The notes below the pieces were generated by a model. It did no database searches, was not told the origin of the DNA, and was given only the letters and a program-made list of their open reading frames with translations. From Semisulcospira habei (lineage: Eukaryota; Mollusca; Gastropoda; Semisulcospiridae): a stretch of 64,000 nucleotides of DNA. Position numbers and translations under genes: made by a program. The stretch is from positions 488,749-552,748 of the forward strand of contig BTPG01000005.1 in assembly GCA_036245525.1 (NCBI GenBank). Direction: 5' to 3'. This document shows, piece by piece, positions 43,881 through 52,937 of the stretch (position 1 is its first letter; each line of letters opens with the position of its first letter).

Positions 43881-44614
43881 TGTAGTCTCCTTTTACTGAT
43901 TCGAGTCACATGGCACCTGGATACGCGCAGCATTAAAACAGCATGTCTTGATTCATGAAATTGTCATCATTCATTCATTTCTAACACACGCAAGCAGTTG
44001 ACCCATGGATGATTCTTAATGAGCTTGGGGTCAGAAGGTCGCGTGCGCGAAAACGAGGCTATCTGGGGCTGGACGCGCGACAGCAACATGGCGAGTGAAA
44101 GCGCATAACTTCGAGGCCTTAGAGTTATGCCGTATTTTGAGCATTAGCAAATATCTGACCACATATAAAAATCAGTCCCCTGTAAACCAATCACAGCCAT
44201 TTGCACTGAAGCTTGATTGAATTGTGTTCGAAGAAACTTGTAAGAATGGAGCATTCAGAAGATTGTGGTTTTATGATTTTCTTCTACACATTTGAGATAT
44301 ATGAGTGTTTTGTCAAAGCTTACACGGAACTTGTAACACTGAGTGCACACTATTTTTTTTTCCAAAGATTTGACAGCACATTAGCATTGTTGGAGAGGTC
44401 AACTCGGGTATATTTTGTGAATTTAGCCAGTGAAAAACAACACAGTTTGAATTCAATTATCGGTTGTGGGCCTACTTAGTGTTGTCCCATGATGCACCCC
44501 TCCCCATCCCACCCCTCAATGTTTCCAGTTTGGTGAATTCAAGCATGTGTGGGTGTGCGTCAGGTAGATAAATAAGCTAGCGGGTTAACACTATGTACAA
44601 GTGTTTGTCCGCTC
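43881..44614. other. No gene seen
   Basis: Includes CpG-containing GCGCGACAGCAACATGGCG near 44075, but the ATG there is closed after five codons. No supported exon. Confidence 0.4.
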
Positions 44615-44698
44615 TTAACCTTTTGACGACGGAACACACATATGTGTGCCCCAAAGCAAAGCTCTGTTGCCGACGGGACGCACACATATGTGCGCAGG
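44615..44698. repeat. TTAA-associated hairpin, family G
   Basis: TTAACCTTTTGACGACGGAA then CACACATATGTGTGCC, and TTGCCGACGGGACGCACACA then TATGTGCG. The two arms are each internally palindromic around CATATG. Confidence 0.75.
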
Positions 44699-45283
44699 CC
44701 TAGTTTCCCATTGCCAATACCGGCAGTATGGTCTAAGGGAAGCAATCTACTATAATATGTCAAGCACTCATTTCTTTACTTGTAGAGTGACTTTTCTTGT
44801 TTGTATGGGCTGAAACCAACAAATCAGAAGCTATAATACAAAACGTCCCCATGTGCAAAACAAAATGGCGGATTTTGGTGTAAAAACTTTTATGTGTGAA
44901 GAAACTTTTCTGTTGTGCCTTTCTTTCTGGATTATTTACTGGTGACACACTAGAATATGTCTCTGGAATGCTAGGTGAGTTGTAATTTTCACACTCTGGC
45001 TAACTAATACACTAACAGCATGTTCAGTTTCAGAACCCAGTGTGAAACTGTTTTTGATTTTTGGCTTCTTACCCCATCTTCTTTATACACCTGTAAAATC
45101 TTAACATTACAAAATATTTTCTTCAGCATAGTGTTTACGAGTTCACCTTGAATTGCTTTTTCCACTGATACCAAATATGTTGGGGTATGATAAGATTTGT
45201 ACAACAGACAAGGCCAATGAAATTTGTCAAAATTACTACGGTAGCAGGGAAAAATCTAGCTGGCAGACTATGGTGGCAAAAGG

Positions 45284-45373
45284 TTAACCATTTCGCAGTT
45301 GGTAGCAATTTCAGAAGCCTGTTTTTCACAGGCATCATTTCAACCAAATCGCTGCTGACAGCTAAAGGGTTAA
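45284..45373. mobile_element. Family C-like TTAA palindrome
   Basis: TTAACCATTTCGCAGTTGGT to GCTAAAGGGTTAA, 90 bp. The centre is CCTGTTTTTCACAGG instead of CCTGCAGG. Confidence 0.85.
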
Positions 45374-45488
45374 AATTGTCGAAGTCAGAAGACTGCAGCA
45401 GAATAAAATGTATGACATTCATCACTCTGTGCGTGTGTGTGTGAGTGTGTGTCAGTGTGTGAGCGTGGCAGCACTGCTCAATCATCTA

Positions 45489-45585
45489 AAGGGATCAACT
45501 ATGACATTTGAAGGGTAGTGCCATGGTATTTTCATGTGTTAAGCTGATCAGACAATACCCTTAAGCTATCACAGCTGATCCCCTG
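45489..45585. repeat. Decayed family A hairpin
   Basis: GGGATCAACTATGACATTTG and ATCACAGCTGATCCC ends, with AAGGGTAGTGCCATG and CAATACCCTT. Confidence 0.65.
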
Positions 45586-45779
45586 TTTTCTTGAAATCAA
45601 GATTGTAAGTCAAAACTTTAATACATTGACATTCTATAGCAAAACACGCACACATACACACGTGAGAACAGGCACCTAACTTAAATTTTACAACAATAAA
45701 AATAAATGTTAACAGAGCAGAACCTGTTCTGGCAATCACCATTTTTGCTAGGGAAAGTGGCCTTAAACATCTCGTGCTC

Positions 45780-45900
45780 GGTCTTGTGGGGCAAACAGTG
45801 GCATCCGGGCTGCAGCCACTTAAATGTTGGTCTTAAAGACAGGTGATCTGCTATAAGGATGGTCGCTCTAGTCTAAACAGTTTCTGCTGTAGACCATAAA
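45780..45900 (-). repeat. Dispersed repeat (ACAGTAGAAC...GAGCGACCACC), copy 2
   Basis: Reverse-complement relative of 42625-42770: GTCTTAAAGACAGGTGATC, GGATGGTCGCTCTAG and AAACAGTTTCTGCTGTA. The rest of 45586-46247 shows no gene. Confidence 0.6.
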
Positions 45901-46247
45901 GTCTATACATGCAAGTTTCTCTCACACCCGCAACACACTTGCACATGCACCCACACACGAGCAGACGTCGGAATTCGGATCAACCACTCCTTCCTCCATT
46001 GAGTTTTGGTTGCTTTTGGAAAAGTATGAAATTAAAGTTTTGCGTTTTCATTATTCTGTGCTCTATTTGATGTGCACACAGGAACAACGCAATGGCATTT
46101 CGATCTACGCTTCAACTGCTCCTTCTCTGTCGCCATGAAAGTACTGTCTGCCCCTCCCACACGTTCCCCATATAGCCTCGCTTTCGATGCGACCTTCACC
46201 TCATGAATATTCGTTGAGAATCGTCCATTGAGCTCTGTCGCGCGACA

Positions 46248-46426
46248 GCAGGAAATGGGCTTGACCATGATAATTCAAGGGCGGTGATAGATCAGTTCGA
46301 TGGCTGATGGCGCCAAGCTCCTCTGGCACTACCCTTGATTGATCGTGCTCGATCCATCTCCAGCAACTGTAGATGGTCATTGGGTGACCTGTCTAAAAAA
46401 AATTAAAAATGCAGCCTCGTGGTTAA
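46248..46426. repeat. Family A element, left terminus lost
   Basis: GACCATGATAATTCAAGGGC, GGCGCCAAGCTCCTCTGGC and CTCGATCCATCTCCAGC, ending at a TTAA shared with the next element. Confidence 0.75.
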
Positions 46427-46644
46427 GCCATATCATCCTGAGGCTAAAAGCTTCCAATTTGTACACTGATATGCAAGCTACATCATAGTACTTACAGATA
46501 AGGATACAGACCAATGGCTTTAGTTCAAGGGTGGTGCCAGAATAGCTTGGAGCCTAGAGGCGCCAAGCTATTCTGGCACTACCCTTGAACTATTTTAGTC
46601 ACACTTATTTCACACACTGGTGTATTCCGAATGATAAGGATTAA
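46423..46644. mobile_element. Family B2 TTAA element
   Basis: TTAAGCCATATCATCCTGAG to CCGAATGATAAGGATTAA. The core GTGCCAGAATAGCTTGGAGC pairs with GGCGCCAAGCTATTCTGGC. Near-full-length relative of 32297-32528. Confidence 0.9.
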
Positions 46645-46659
46645 ATGGGTTCAGTAACA

Positions 46660-46750
46660 ATGGATCAACCATGAATTCAAAGCTAGTACCAGAATAGCTT
46701 AGCACCTCTAGTTGACAAGTCATTCTGGCACAACCCGTGAACTGTCATGA
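46660..46750. repeat. Decayed hairpin with family A/B core
   Basis: GTACCAGAATAGCTTAGCACC with CAAGTCATTCTGGCACAACC. Confidence 0.6.
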
Positions 46751-46786
46751 TCACTCTCTCTCGTGTAAACTGCAGTGTTGTTATCA

Positions 46787-46873
46787 GCCCTTTGGCTGGT
46801 TGCAGCCGTTTTTGTCCACGTGATTTCTGCAGGAGTCTTCCTGACCAAAATCGCTACTGACAATCAAAGTTTT
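46787..46873. repeat. Family C palindrome, degraded
   Basis: CCCTTTGGCTGGTTGCAGCC to GCTACTGACAATCAAAG with a TTTCTGCAGGAGTC centre. Confidence 0.75.
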
Positions 46874-47116
46874 AGTTGGATAACTCCTGTATCTTTTGTT
46901 CATACAAACACTTCAACATATAATTAGGTTTCTTGATCCTTTTCCTTATGGCATCAGATCACCAACCCAGGACAAACTTTCACAACTTTGGGCATGCAGA
47001 CCCACTGCCCATCATAGAATAGATTGCAGTGGACGCAGACTGGGTTTTTGAAACCTTTGTAAATTCAGCGTCTAGGATCCACAGCGCTGTAAGAAACACT
47101 GATACAAAGTTGTTCC

Positions 47117-47190
47117 AGCAAGAGGCCTAGATCCTCATGAGCCCCTGCAATTGCGGGGGCTCGTGAGGATCTATACCTCTTGCAGTTCTT
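47117..47190. repeat. Family D core hairpin just upstream of the kinase exon
   Basis: GCAAGAGGCCTAGATCCTCA with TGAGGATCTATACCTCTTGC through a CCCTGCAATTGCGGGG tip. It ends 50 bp before the splice acceptor at 47239. Confidence 0.9.
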
Positions 47191-47239
47191 TGGTGCTCAT
47201 TTTCTTTTCACGTAACCAACTTTTTGTGTGTGGTTGCAG

Positions 47240-47466
47240 AAATGTAGACATGGCTGCGGAAAGTCTGGCTGTTTGATCACCGGCATGGGCAGGGTGAGCT
47301 GAGTCGTCAGTTGATGGCCAGAAGGATGTCGTCAGCCGAGCACATCAAGAGTGGGGTGCTGGAAAAACGATCTCAGAACAAAGGGCGCTTCACAGCAGAA
47401 AACTACAAGAGACGGTTGTTTGTGCTGACCAGAACCCATTTCAAGTACTACGATGGAAATACAGAT
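47240..47466 (+). CDS. Btk/Tec-type kinase, exon with start codon and N-terminal PH domain
   Basis: The exon follows acceptor TGTGTGTGGTTGCAG (ends 47239) and ends at donor GTGAGT (47467). I take ATG 47314 as the start: MARRMSSAEHIKSGVLEKRS, then RFTAENYKRRLFVLTRTHF and KYYDGNTD. These are the first strands of a PH domain, in the style of Tec-family cytoplasmic tyrosine kinases, where PH binds membrane phosphoinositide downstream of PI3-kinase. Two upstream ATGs in the same exon open very short frames (ATG TAG; and 47250, eight codons), so translation may be dampened. Phase 0 at the donor matches the exon at 51391. Kinase, SH2 and SH3 exons are not in the window, so family assignment rests on the PH part. 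Confidence 0.7.
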
Positions 47467-47979
47467 GTGAGTACTTTGATGGAGGAAACATGCTACTTTC
47501 ATTGACATCAGAATTTGATGAACATCAATGTAGGGGTCTGCCAGTCTGGTTGACTCTTTCAGGGCTAAAAGGTTGAGGTTTAGGCATCGTTTGTAGACTT
47601 GAAATGCAAGTATCCTTGATGGCACACTTCTGCGCTTTGTGAATTCAAAACCCTTATGCTTGCAGCCACTCTAGGTTTAACCCTTTTCGACCTGATAGAC
47701 AATTGACGTGTAGCCCGCTCAGAGATAACTCCGCCCACTGACCCAGAGTTCGACTTTGACCCGAAGCTCCGACAAACACGCCACAGCAGAAAGCAAAAAC
47801 GGCTTCATCCATGTGCGTAAGTGCGCGCTTGTCAGACATTCCTGACGATATTTCGGAGCAATACTGACTTGCCATACCCTATCACCCTTAGGCAGAGACA
47901 ACGTGCAGATTTGTTTTGTTGTGAGCAGTACATTCAAAGCGTACAAATTTTTGTGCTTCATCTGGCTTTGACGTGCACG

Positions 47980-48099
47980 GAACAATTCATTTCCGAAGTC
48001 AACTGAGCGGCCAAGTGACGGAAAGCCACACTCGGTGCACCTGTCCATTGACCCAACGAAGAAGACGGTTACCGATGCTTTCTGCACATGCAAAGCAGG
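47980..48099 (+). pseudogene. SWIM zinc-finger exon, first half (YqaJ-type gene)
   Basis: The frame reads SDGKPHSVHLSIDPTKKTV then TDAFCTCKAG, ending at a GTATGT donor at 48100. CTC supplies the first two zinc ligands of a SWIM finger (CxC...CxH). Spliced in phase 2 to 48367 it continues LAGQCAHVLAI, supplying C and H. SWIM fingers of this form are frequent in invertebrate genes that also carry a YqaJ-like viral-recombinase nuclease domain. Upstream in the same frame a TGA occurs near 47970, and I find no acceptor, so the start is unclear. It lies within the kinase intron on the same strand. Confidence 0.6.
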
Positions 48100-48366
48100 G
48101 TATGTATCAATTCCACATCATGCATTAAAAGTATAGACTGTGCTTGTCATAGTTTTAGCCATTGACAGTTTGTTATACTGTCGGAAATGCCATGTGTTCC
48201 GCTGATGAAGGGGAGACTAAATTTGTGTTATCATCTGTGCAAGGATTTTGATAAAGCCTGCGAAGGTACTAAAGCACAATGTTGCATATGGCATGGTTTT
48301 GCTTACAAACTTCATCCTAAGCTTGTGTGTTGTGCTTTAAGTTTTTTGGGTGTTTTTTTTTTTCAG

Positions 48367-48526
48367 ACTCGCTGGACAGTGTGCTCATGTGCTTGCCATC
48401 ACGACAGCAATGGGACAGACCCCATGAAAAAATTCCACCTGAGCCAGTTTCCATCATGATTATTTCAAAGCCCAGAAACGTCAACAAGAAAAAGAAGCCC
48501 ACCATTGCAATCTTTGATGACAACAG
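48367..48526 (+). pseudogene. SWIM finger second half and linker, frameshifted
   Basis: The acceptor TTTTTTTTTTTCAG ends at 48366 and the donor GTAAGT follows 48526. In the frame entered from the previous exon it gives LAGQCAHVLAITTAMGQTP and then a TGA. From LPSRQQWDRPHEKIPPEP on, a different frame gives the expected family linker, including ISKPRNVNKKKKPTIAIF and DDNR. The frame change falls around 48400, where about one turn of sequence seems missing. The splice sites are good, so this was once an active exon. It is now disabled, or the assembly has an error. Confidence 0.6.
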
Positions 48527-49408
48527 GTAAGTTTTACTTCAGCGTGCATATTCTGGTTGAAACTGTGTAATTTGAAGATACTGTTATTAGAATTGTATGT
48601 TCACACAAATGTGTATGTAAGCAATATACATGTATGCATACTTGTGTACAGTTCGTGTGTGTTTGTGTGTGTGTGTGTATGTTGTCCCTGTGCATTAGCA
48701 CAGTGAACAGTGAGTGTGGAAAGTAAATCTGTATGCACAGAATTAATTTACACACTCTCTCTCTCTCTCGCTCTCTCTCTCTGCATGTGCAAAAATGACT
48801 GCTGATGACATATATATGGAAGCTTTATTTATAACAGCACATTTAAAAGTATGGAAAACATGTCATCCTAGAACTGTCCCAAAAGAGCACATTATGTGAG
48901 TCTTTGCAGTTGTAGGAGCTCATGAGTCATTTTTCAGCATGGATGATTATCAGTTAACTAATGAGGCAGTACTCTATTCTTAATCTTTAAGTGAATAAAA
49001 ACGAATGGTTTCAAACACCCCACAGTTTAATTTTTATTGAGATAACTGCTCAGACAACTGCATATCCACATTTAGTTATATTTATGTCTCATAGTTTAAT
49101 ACTATGTAAACATGGGCGAAAGGGGGTGGGGGTACGTGGGTTAAAATGATTATCTAAATTCTGCTCAAAATCCTGCAGGCATCTATGGCTTGGCTGGCAC
49201 ACACAGCTGTTCAAGTTTCTGCACATGAGCGTATGTTACCTCAAGCTGCTTCCTGAGATGCTTCTTCTCCGCAACAAGGGCTAGAACTAGAAGGATCAAA
49301 TCTGAAACAAATGAAATCAGTACGGCAGTGTAATGACACAGTTAGAAAGCAGTCGTCAACTGTGATATAAATACAGAATGTTCCATTTTATTTTATTCTA
49401 TGTTACAG
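48527..49408. other. No gene seen; GT and CT microsatellites
   Basis: A short GTGTGTGT run lies near 48660 and a CTCTCTCT run at 48755-48782. Treated as intron of the broken SWIM/YqaJ gene. Confidence 0.5.
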
Positions 49409-49692
49409 GTACCACTTAGGAACAGGAGCTGTTGCCTTTGACTACATCACTTGATTGTGGAGATGTTGATTTTTCCAAGATGCCAATCATTGCCATTCCA
49501 CCAACTGTGATCCAGCAACAACACAAATGGTCGCACCTCAATCTGACACTAGATGATGCTAGGGTACTCGAAAAACGCAAACCAAGAACAGGTAACCTGC
49601 TCTTTATGGCTGACACTAGTGACAGAGCGGAAAAAACGCATCACCGCCTCAAACTGCAGGCTGGAGAACTGCATACAAAAACAAAAACCTGA
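49409..49692 (+). pseudogene. YqaJ-type exon start, frameshifted
   Basis: The acceptor TATTCTATGTTACAG ends at 49408; a second AG at 49419 is also usable. One frame gives WSHLNLTLDDARVLEKR, resembling the helix before the YqaJ domain. Further on, another frame gives SLWLTLVTERKKRITASN, matching the RITAS motif that opens YqaJ nuclease domains. A frame change near 49590 separates them, and the catalytic residues further downstream are absent. The stop in the first frame is at 49690. I infer a decayed relative of YqaJ-like recombinase genes; a profile search would settle it. Confidence 0.5.
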
Positions 49693-49696
49693 AACA

Positions 49697-50000
49697 TTTA
49701 TTTATTTATGAAATCAGATTGAGCAGTCCAGATTACTTGTGGTGCTGAGGAACTTTCAATGTCATCACTGCTTTTATGTGTGCCAGTTAGAGACTCTGCG
49801 TCTGTAGCTGCACTTGTACTGTTGACAACAGCAACACCTTTGTTACAAACAGTCCCTAATTGAACAGCATTTAAAACGAGAAAGGCAAAGCTGAAAAGGG
49901 GGAGGACAAACTTGTTGCACAGAGACATGATTGACACTGTATTCTTCCTGGTCACACTCGGCACCTGTAGCTGCACTTGTACAGTGATAATATTATTAAC
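49697..50000 (-). other. Possible 3' exon and poly-A signal of the minus-strand THAP gene
   Basis: The minus strand has an open frame (49976-49698) with a serine/threonine-rich end and three AATAAA-type signals (TTTATT on the plus strand at 49697-49706). AGTACAAGTGCAGCTACAG occurs twice (about 49805-49823 and 49964-49984), a local duplication. Assignment to the THAP gene is a guess from strand and distance. The stretch 50001-50584 shows no other feature. Confidence 0.25.
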
Positions 50001-50584
50001 AATGTATTAGTATTTTTATTAGTTAAATGATTTTTGAAAATTCATTTTTTAATACATAATTTTCATATTGTATGTACACCCTTTGTCAAAGTTTACATCA
50101 ACAAACATGAAGTTAATTATGATATGTAGTAAATCACATTGTGTTTGTTGCTGTAAACTCAAAGGGTGTTGCCACCATAGGAGCTTGTTTTGTAGCATCT
50201 TACATACTTGTGTGCAGCCACATCTTTTGCCTAAAATAAACAGATTGTTTGCATCATAGAAACTACTGTTTGTGTTCTTGTAAGTTGTAGTGTGTGCATG
50301 TGTACAATGTATATTTTTGTGTATGAGAGGGTGTACTAGTGTGTATGCCAGTGTGTAAGTGTGTAAGCTATCCCTCGCACTCGTACACTCTGCTTTCACC
50401 GTTCACTCGAGTCAGTCAGCGACTGCCGACGGAAACGCCGGACTTGCCATACGAGTGATAGTACCACCTTCGGCCTTCACTACAGATATTTACATGGGCC
50501 TAGTCTCGCATGTGCAACTGAACTGACATTACCCGTTTCATTTTTATAATGAACAAATTCTGGAGAAATGAATATGAACTGACC

Positions 50585-50810
50585 TTTGTGCAAGCGAAGG
50601 TATGTCGGTTTCCGGCATCCACTGTACTTGAGGTTCAGCTGCTCGGCAATCGATCATGCGGCGGTCTACCCCACAATTTGATAGATCGCATGCACTTTTC
50701 ATGGCTACGACGGGGCTTTGGGAATGGTATGAAGCTTACACCACCTGCTAGACGCTCAGGATATCTGAAATCGCTGTTTGCAAAGGCCCCCAGGCACACT
50801 TTTTCACCAT
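50585..50810 (-). pseudogene. THAP-domain first exon, frameshifted
   Basis: On the minus strand ATG at 50810 gives MVKKCAWGP. After a small indel the next frame gives NSDFRYPERLAGGVSFIPF, PKPRRSHEKCMRSIKLWGRP and PHDRL. A second shift gives NRHTFACTK before a donor-like AAG/GTCAGT at 50584. THAP zinc fingers (C2CH) bind DNA and often occur in P-element-derived and regulatory proteins. Visible here are the first cysteine, the central W/R-rich helix region and the third-ligand cysteine region. Frame losses suggest a pseudogene. It is convergent with the SWIM/YqaJ exons. Confidence 0.55.
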
Positions 50811-50964
50811 TTCTTTTCTCTCTCAGTTACCTTCTTCGCCAGCCTCAATGTCGGACCAACACTAGCTGACTTTACGCATCACACGGGTGTGTCTCATTCG
50901 CGCATTCTGATTGGCTAGCGCTGACCCGTCAGTCAGGCACCGGCTACACGTCAATTGCTTGAAG

Positions 50965-51146
50965 TAAATTTGACTGATAGTTCAAGGGGGGTGCCAGAAC
51001 AGCTTGGCGGTGCCTGAGGCGCAAAGCTATTCTGGCACCACCCTTGAACTAAAATGGTGTATCTATTTCCTAATCTGTAATAGAGCCTCCATAAGACAAT
51101 AAACAAATTTTAAAAAATTCAGCCTCAGGGTGTAAAATGGGTTAGG
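50965..51146. mobile_element. Family B element, left terminus lost
   Basis: GTGCCAGAACAGCTTGGCGG with GCAAAGCTATTCTGGCACC. The right half runs through AGAGCCTCCATAAGACAATA to CAGCCTCAGGGTGTAAAATG and GGTTAG. Confidence 0.85.
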
Positions 51147-51390
51147 ATGACTATAGGATTGCATATAAGTGTTTGTCTAAGTTGACTGTGCACTGCTGTG
51201 TATTTGTATGTGATATTCATAACTTAAAACTTGACCTGGCCTCTATAAGGTACACACAGTCTGGCATGTCATTTCAATCCATTATCCGACGGCATGAAAG
51301 CACATCGCTGCCGGCTCCATGGTATACTCAAAAGTGAACCTTCAGCAACCAACCCTTTAACTGAACTGCGCTGTGTTGTTTTTGTTTCAG

Positions 51391-51489
51391 AAACTGGGTC
51401 GAAAGAAGGGGGAGATTCCCCTCAAGTTTGTCAAGGTTGTGGAGTACGTAGATGACTACATGCTGGAGAGTAAAACTAACGCTTTTCAG
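51391..51489 (+). CDS. Btk/Tec-type kinase, second PH exon
   Basis: 33 codons in phase 0, bounded by TTTGTTTCAG and a CAG/GTACAT donor. It reads KLGRKKGEIPLKFVKVVEY, then VDDYMLESKTNAFQ, continuing the PH strands directly after KYYDGNTD of the previous exon. The basic KLGRKKG sits where Tec-family PH domains have their variable basic loop. The 3.9-kb intron between the two exons holds broken SWIM/YqaJ and THAP sequences and a family B element. A pair of family C palindromes begins 9 bp after the donor. No later exon of the gene is recognisable before the window ends. Confidence 0.7.
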
Positions 51490-51497
51490 GTACATCG

Positions 51498-51579
51498 TCA
51501 GCCCTTGGACTGTCGGTAGTGCTTTTCGTCGCGATAAATCATACACGATGAATAGCACTACTGACAGGTAAAGAGTTAA
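51498..51579. repeat. Family C palindrome next to the splice donor
   Basis: CCCTTGGACTGTCGGTAGTG with GCACTACTGACAGGTAAAGA then GTTAA. It starts 9 bp after the exon end at 51489. Confidence 0.85.
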
Positions 51580-51605
51580 ACTATCTGCATTTATTCCATT
51601 ATTCC

Positions 51606-51685
51606 TAACCCTTTGGGTGTCGGTAGCGGATTTAGTCGCGATGATTCCTACAGACTAAAACCACTACCGACACCCAAAGGGTTAA
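51606..51685. mobile_element. Family C TTAA palindrome, GGTGTCGG variant
   Basis: AACCCTTTGGGTGTCGGTAG with CTACCGACACCCAAAGGGTT. Both arms carry GGTGTCGG/CCGACACC, not the common GCTGTCGG. Part of the centre is deleted on the right. Confidence 0.92.
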
Positions 51686-51686
51686 T

Positions 51687-52001
51687 TCATTTGTTGTGTG
51701 ATGACTATGTAACAGGAAGTGGAGTGAGCGTGATAGTTCAAGGGTCTGCGCCAGGTTAGCTTGGCACCACAACACAAGGAGCGTATGGTTAATTTCAAAC
51801 TTTCGTGCGTTTGGGAGTGGCATCAGCCTGTCCGCTGTTATATGGCAAAACTTGTTATGTTCATATTTGAGAAAAGTGTGATTTTAGTTGTTGTACATTG
51901 AAAATCTTGCTTTTCTAAAAAATGGAATACTTTCTTCTGGCACCACCCTTGGTTTATCACAGTGGAATCCTCCTTCTGTTGTCCAGTACTTGTGGAGTTA
52001 A
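51687..52001. repeat. Family A element with an internal insertion
   Basis: GTTCAAGGGTCTGCGCCAGG then TTAGCTTGGCACC is separated from TTCTGGCACCACCCTTGG by about 160 bp of unrelated sequence. It ends at a TTAA shared with the next element. Confidence 0.65.
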
Positions 52002-52211
52002 CCCTTTTAGCCCTGGAACCCTGCAGCTAGAGATGGATTGATCGTGATAATTCAAGGGTAGTGCCAGATGAGCTTGGCGCATGAAGGCGCCAAGCTCATC
52101 TGGCACTACCCTTGAATTATCATGATCAATCCATCGCCTACAACTGGTACATAGTCATTAGGCAACACCTCCCAAATTTGAGAAATGGGACCTTGGGGCT
52201 AAAAGGGTTAA
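51998..52211. mobile_element. Family A TTAA element, full length
   Basis: TTAACCCTTTTAGCCC to GGGGCTAAAAGGGTTAA, 214 bp. The core GCCAGATGAGCTTGGCGC pairs exactly with GCGCCAAGCTCATCTGGC. Both arms carry GATGAGC/GCTCATC instead of GATTAGC/GCTAATC. Confidence 0.95.
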
Positions 52212-52259
52212 TAGATTGAGTCATTCATCACTAAACATTGTGGTGCATGACTACATACC

Positions 52260-52640
52260 TTTGCAGGAGATGGAGTGGCCATGATCGTTTAATGGTAGTA
52301 TCGATTAGCTTGGCATCTGAAGCACCAAGCTTGTCAGGCACTACCTTGAACTATCATACCAGTTGCAGGAGATGGAGTGGCCATGATGGCTTGACTACTC
52401 ACAAACCATATAGGTTAGGCTAGCACTGGTCGAACAGTACACATACCAAGGGGAATTACTCAGCGCTGGACATAACAGACATCCAGGGGATCTGTGTGTA
52501 TGTCCACCACTGAGTAATTCTCTTTGGTATGTGCAATGATAGTTTGAGCCATAATGTCTACATCTCTGCAACCGCATGGAGGCGCCTAGCTAATCTGGCA
52601 CTACCCTTAAACTATCATGGCCACTCCATCTCCAGTTGTA
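52260..52640. repeat. Family A elements with a nested family H hairpin
   Basis: One hairpin (GGAGTGGCCATGATCG to CTATCATACCAG) is followed by a second left arm (GGAGATGGAGTGGCCATGAT), a family H hairpin (52440-52535), then the right arm (CTATCATGGCCACTCCATCT). GGAGTGGCC/GGCCACTCC is shared by these arms only. Confidence 0.75.
52440..52535. repeat. Family H hairpin, complete
   Basis: CACATACCAAGGGGAATTAC at the left and GTAATTCTCTTTGGTATGTG at the right, with ATCCAGGGGATC near the centre. 12313-12363 is a half copy. Confidence 0.85.
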
Positions 52641-52937
52641 ATGAGTCTCCAGGTGAGAATAGACTTCCTGTGCCCCCTTCAACTGCTCTTGACAAGGGAC
52701 CTGTTGGTGTCATGAAGTTGAGCTGTCAATAAATCACCTGCTGAAGCGCTGAATTCCCAGCAGGCATAGGAAAGTTTTAGACAAAGGCATACAGCACTTG
52801 AGCATTTAAGTTTGTCACAGCTTCTAGTTCTATAAATAGAACGAGTTATGATCGCGATAACATCTTGTTTTTTTTGTTTTAGTCACTCGCTGTTGAAAAT
52901 TTGTTTGGTTTTGTGAAGCAGAACATCGGTTATATAT

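Noticed and set aside
44213..44479. 88-residue frame with aromatic-rich sequence
   Set aside because: No splice sites, no domain, AT-rich context; not supported as a gene.
47719..48093. 124-residue minus-strand frame
   Set aside because: Antisense of the SWIM exon region, with no motif of its own.
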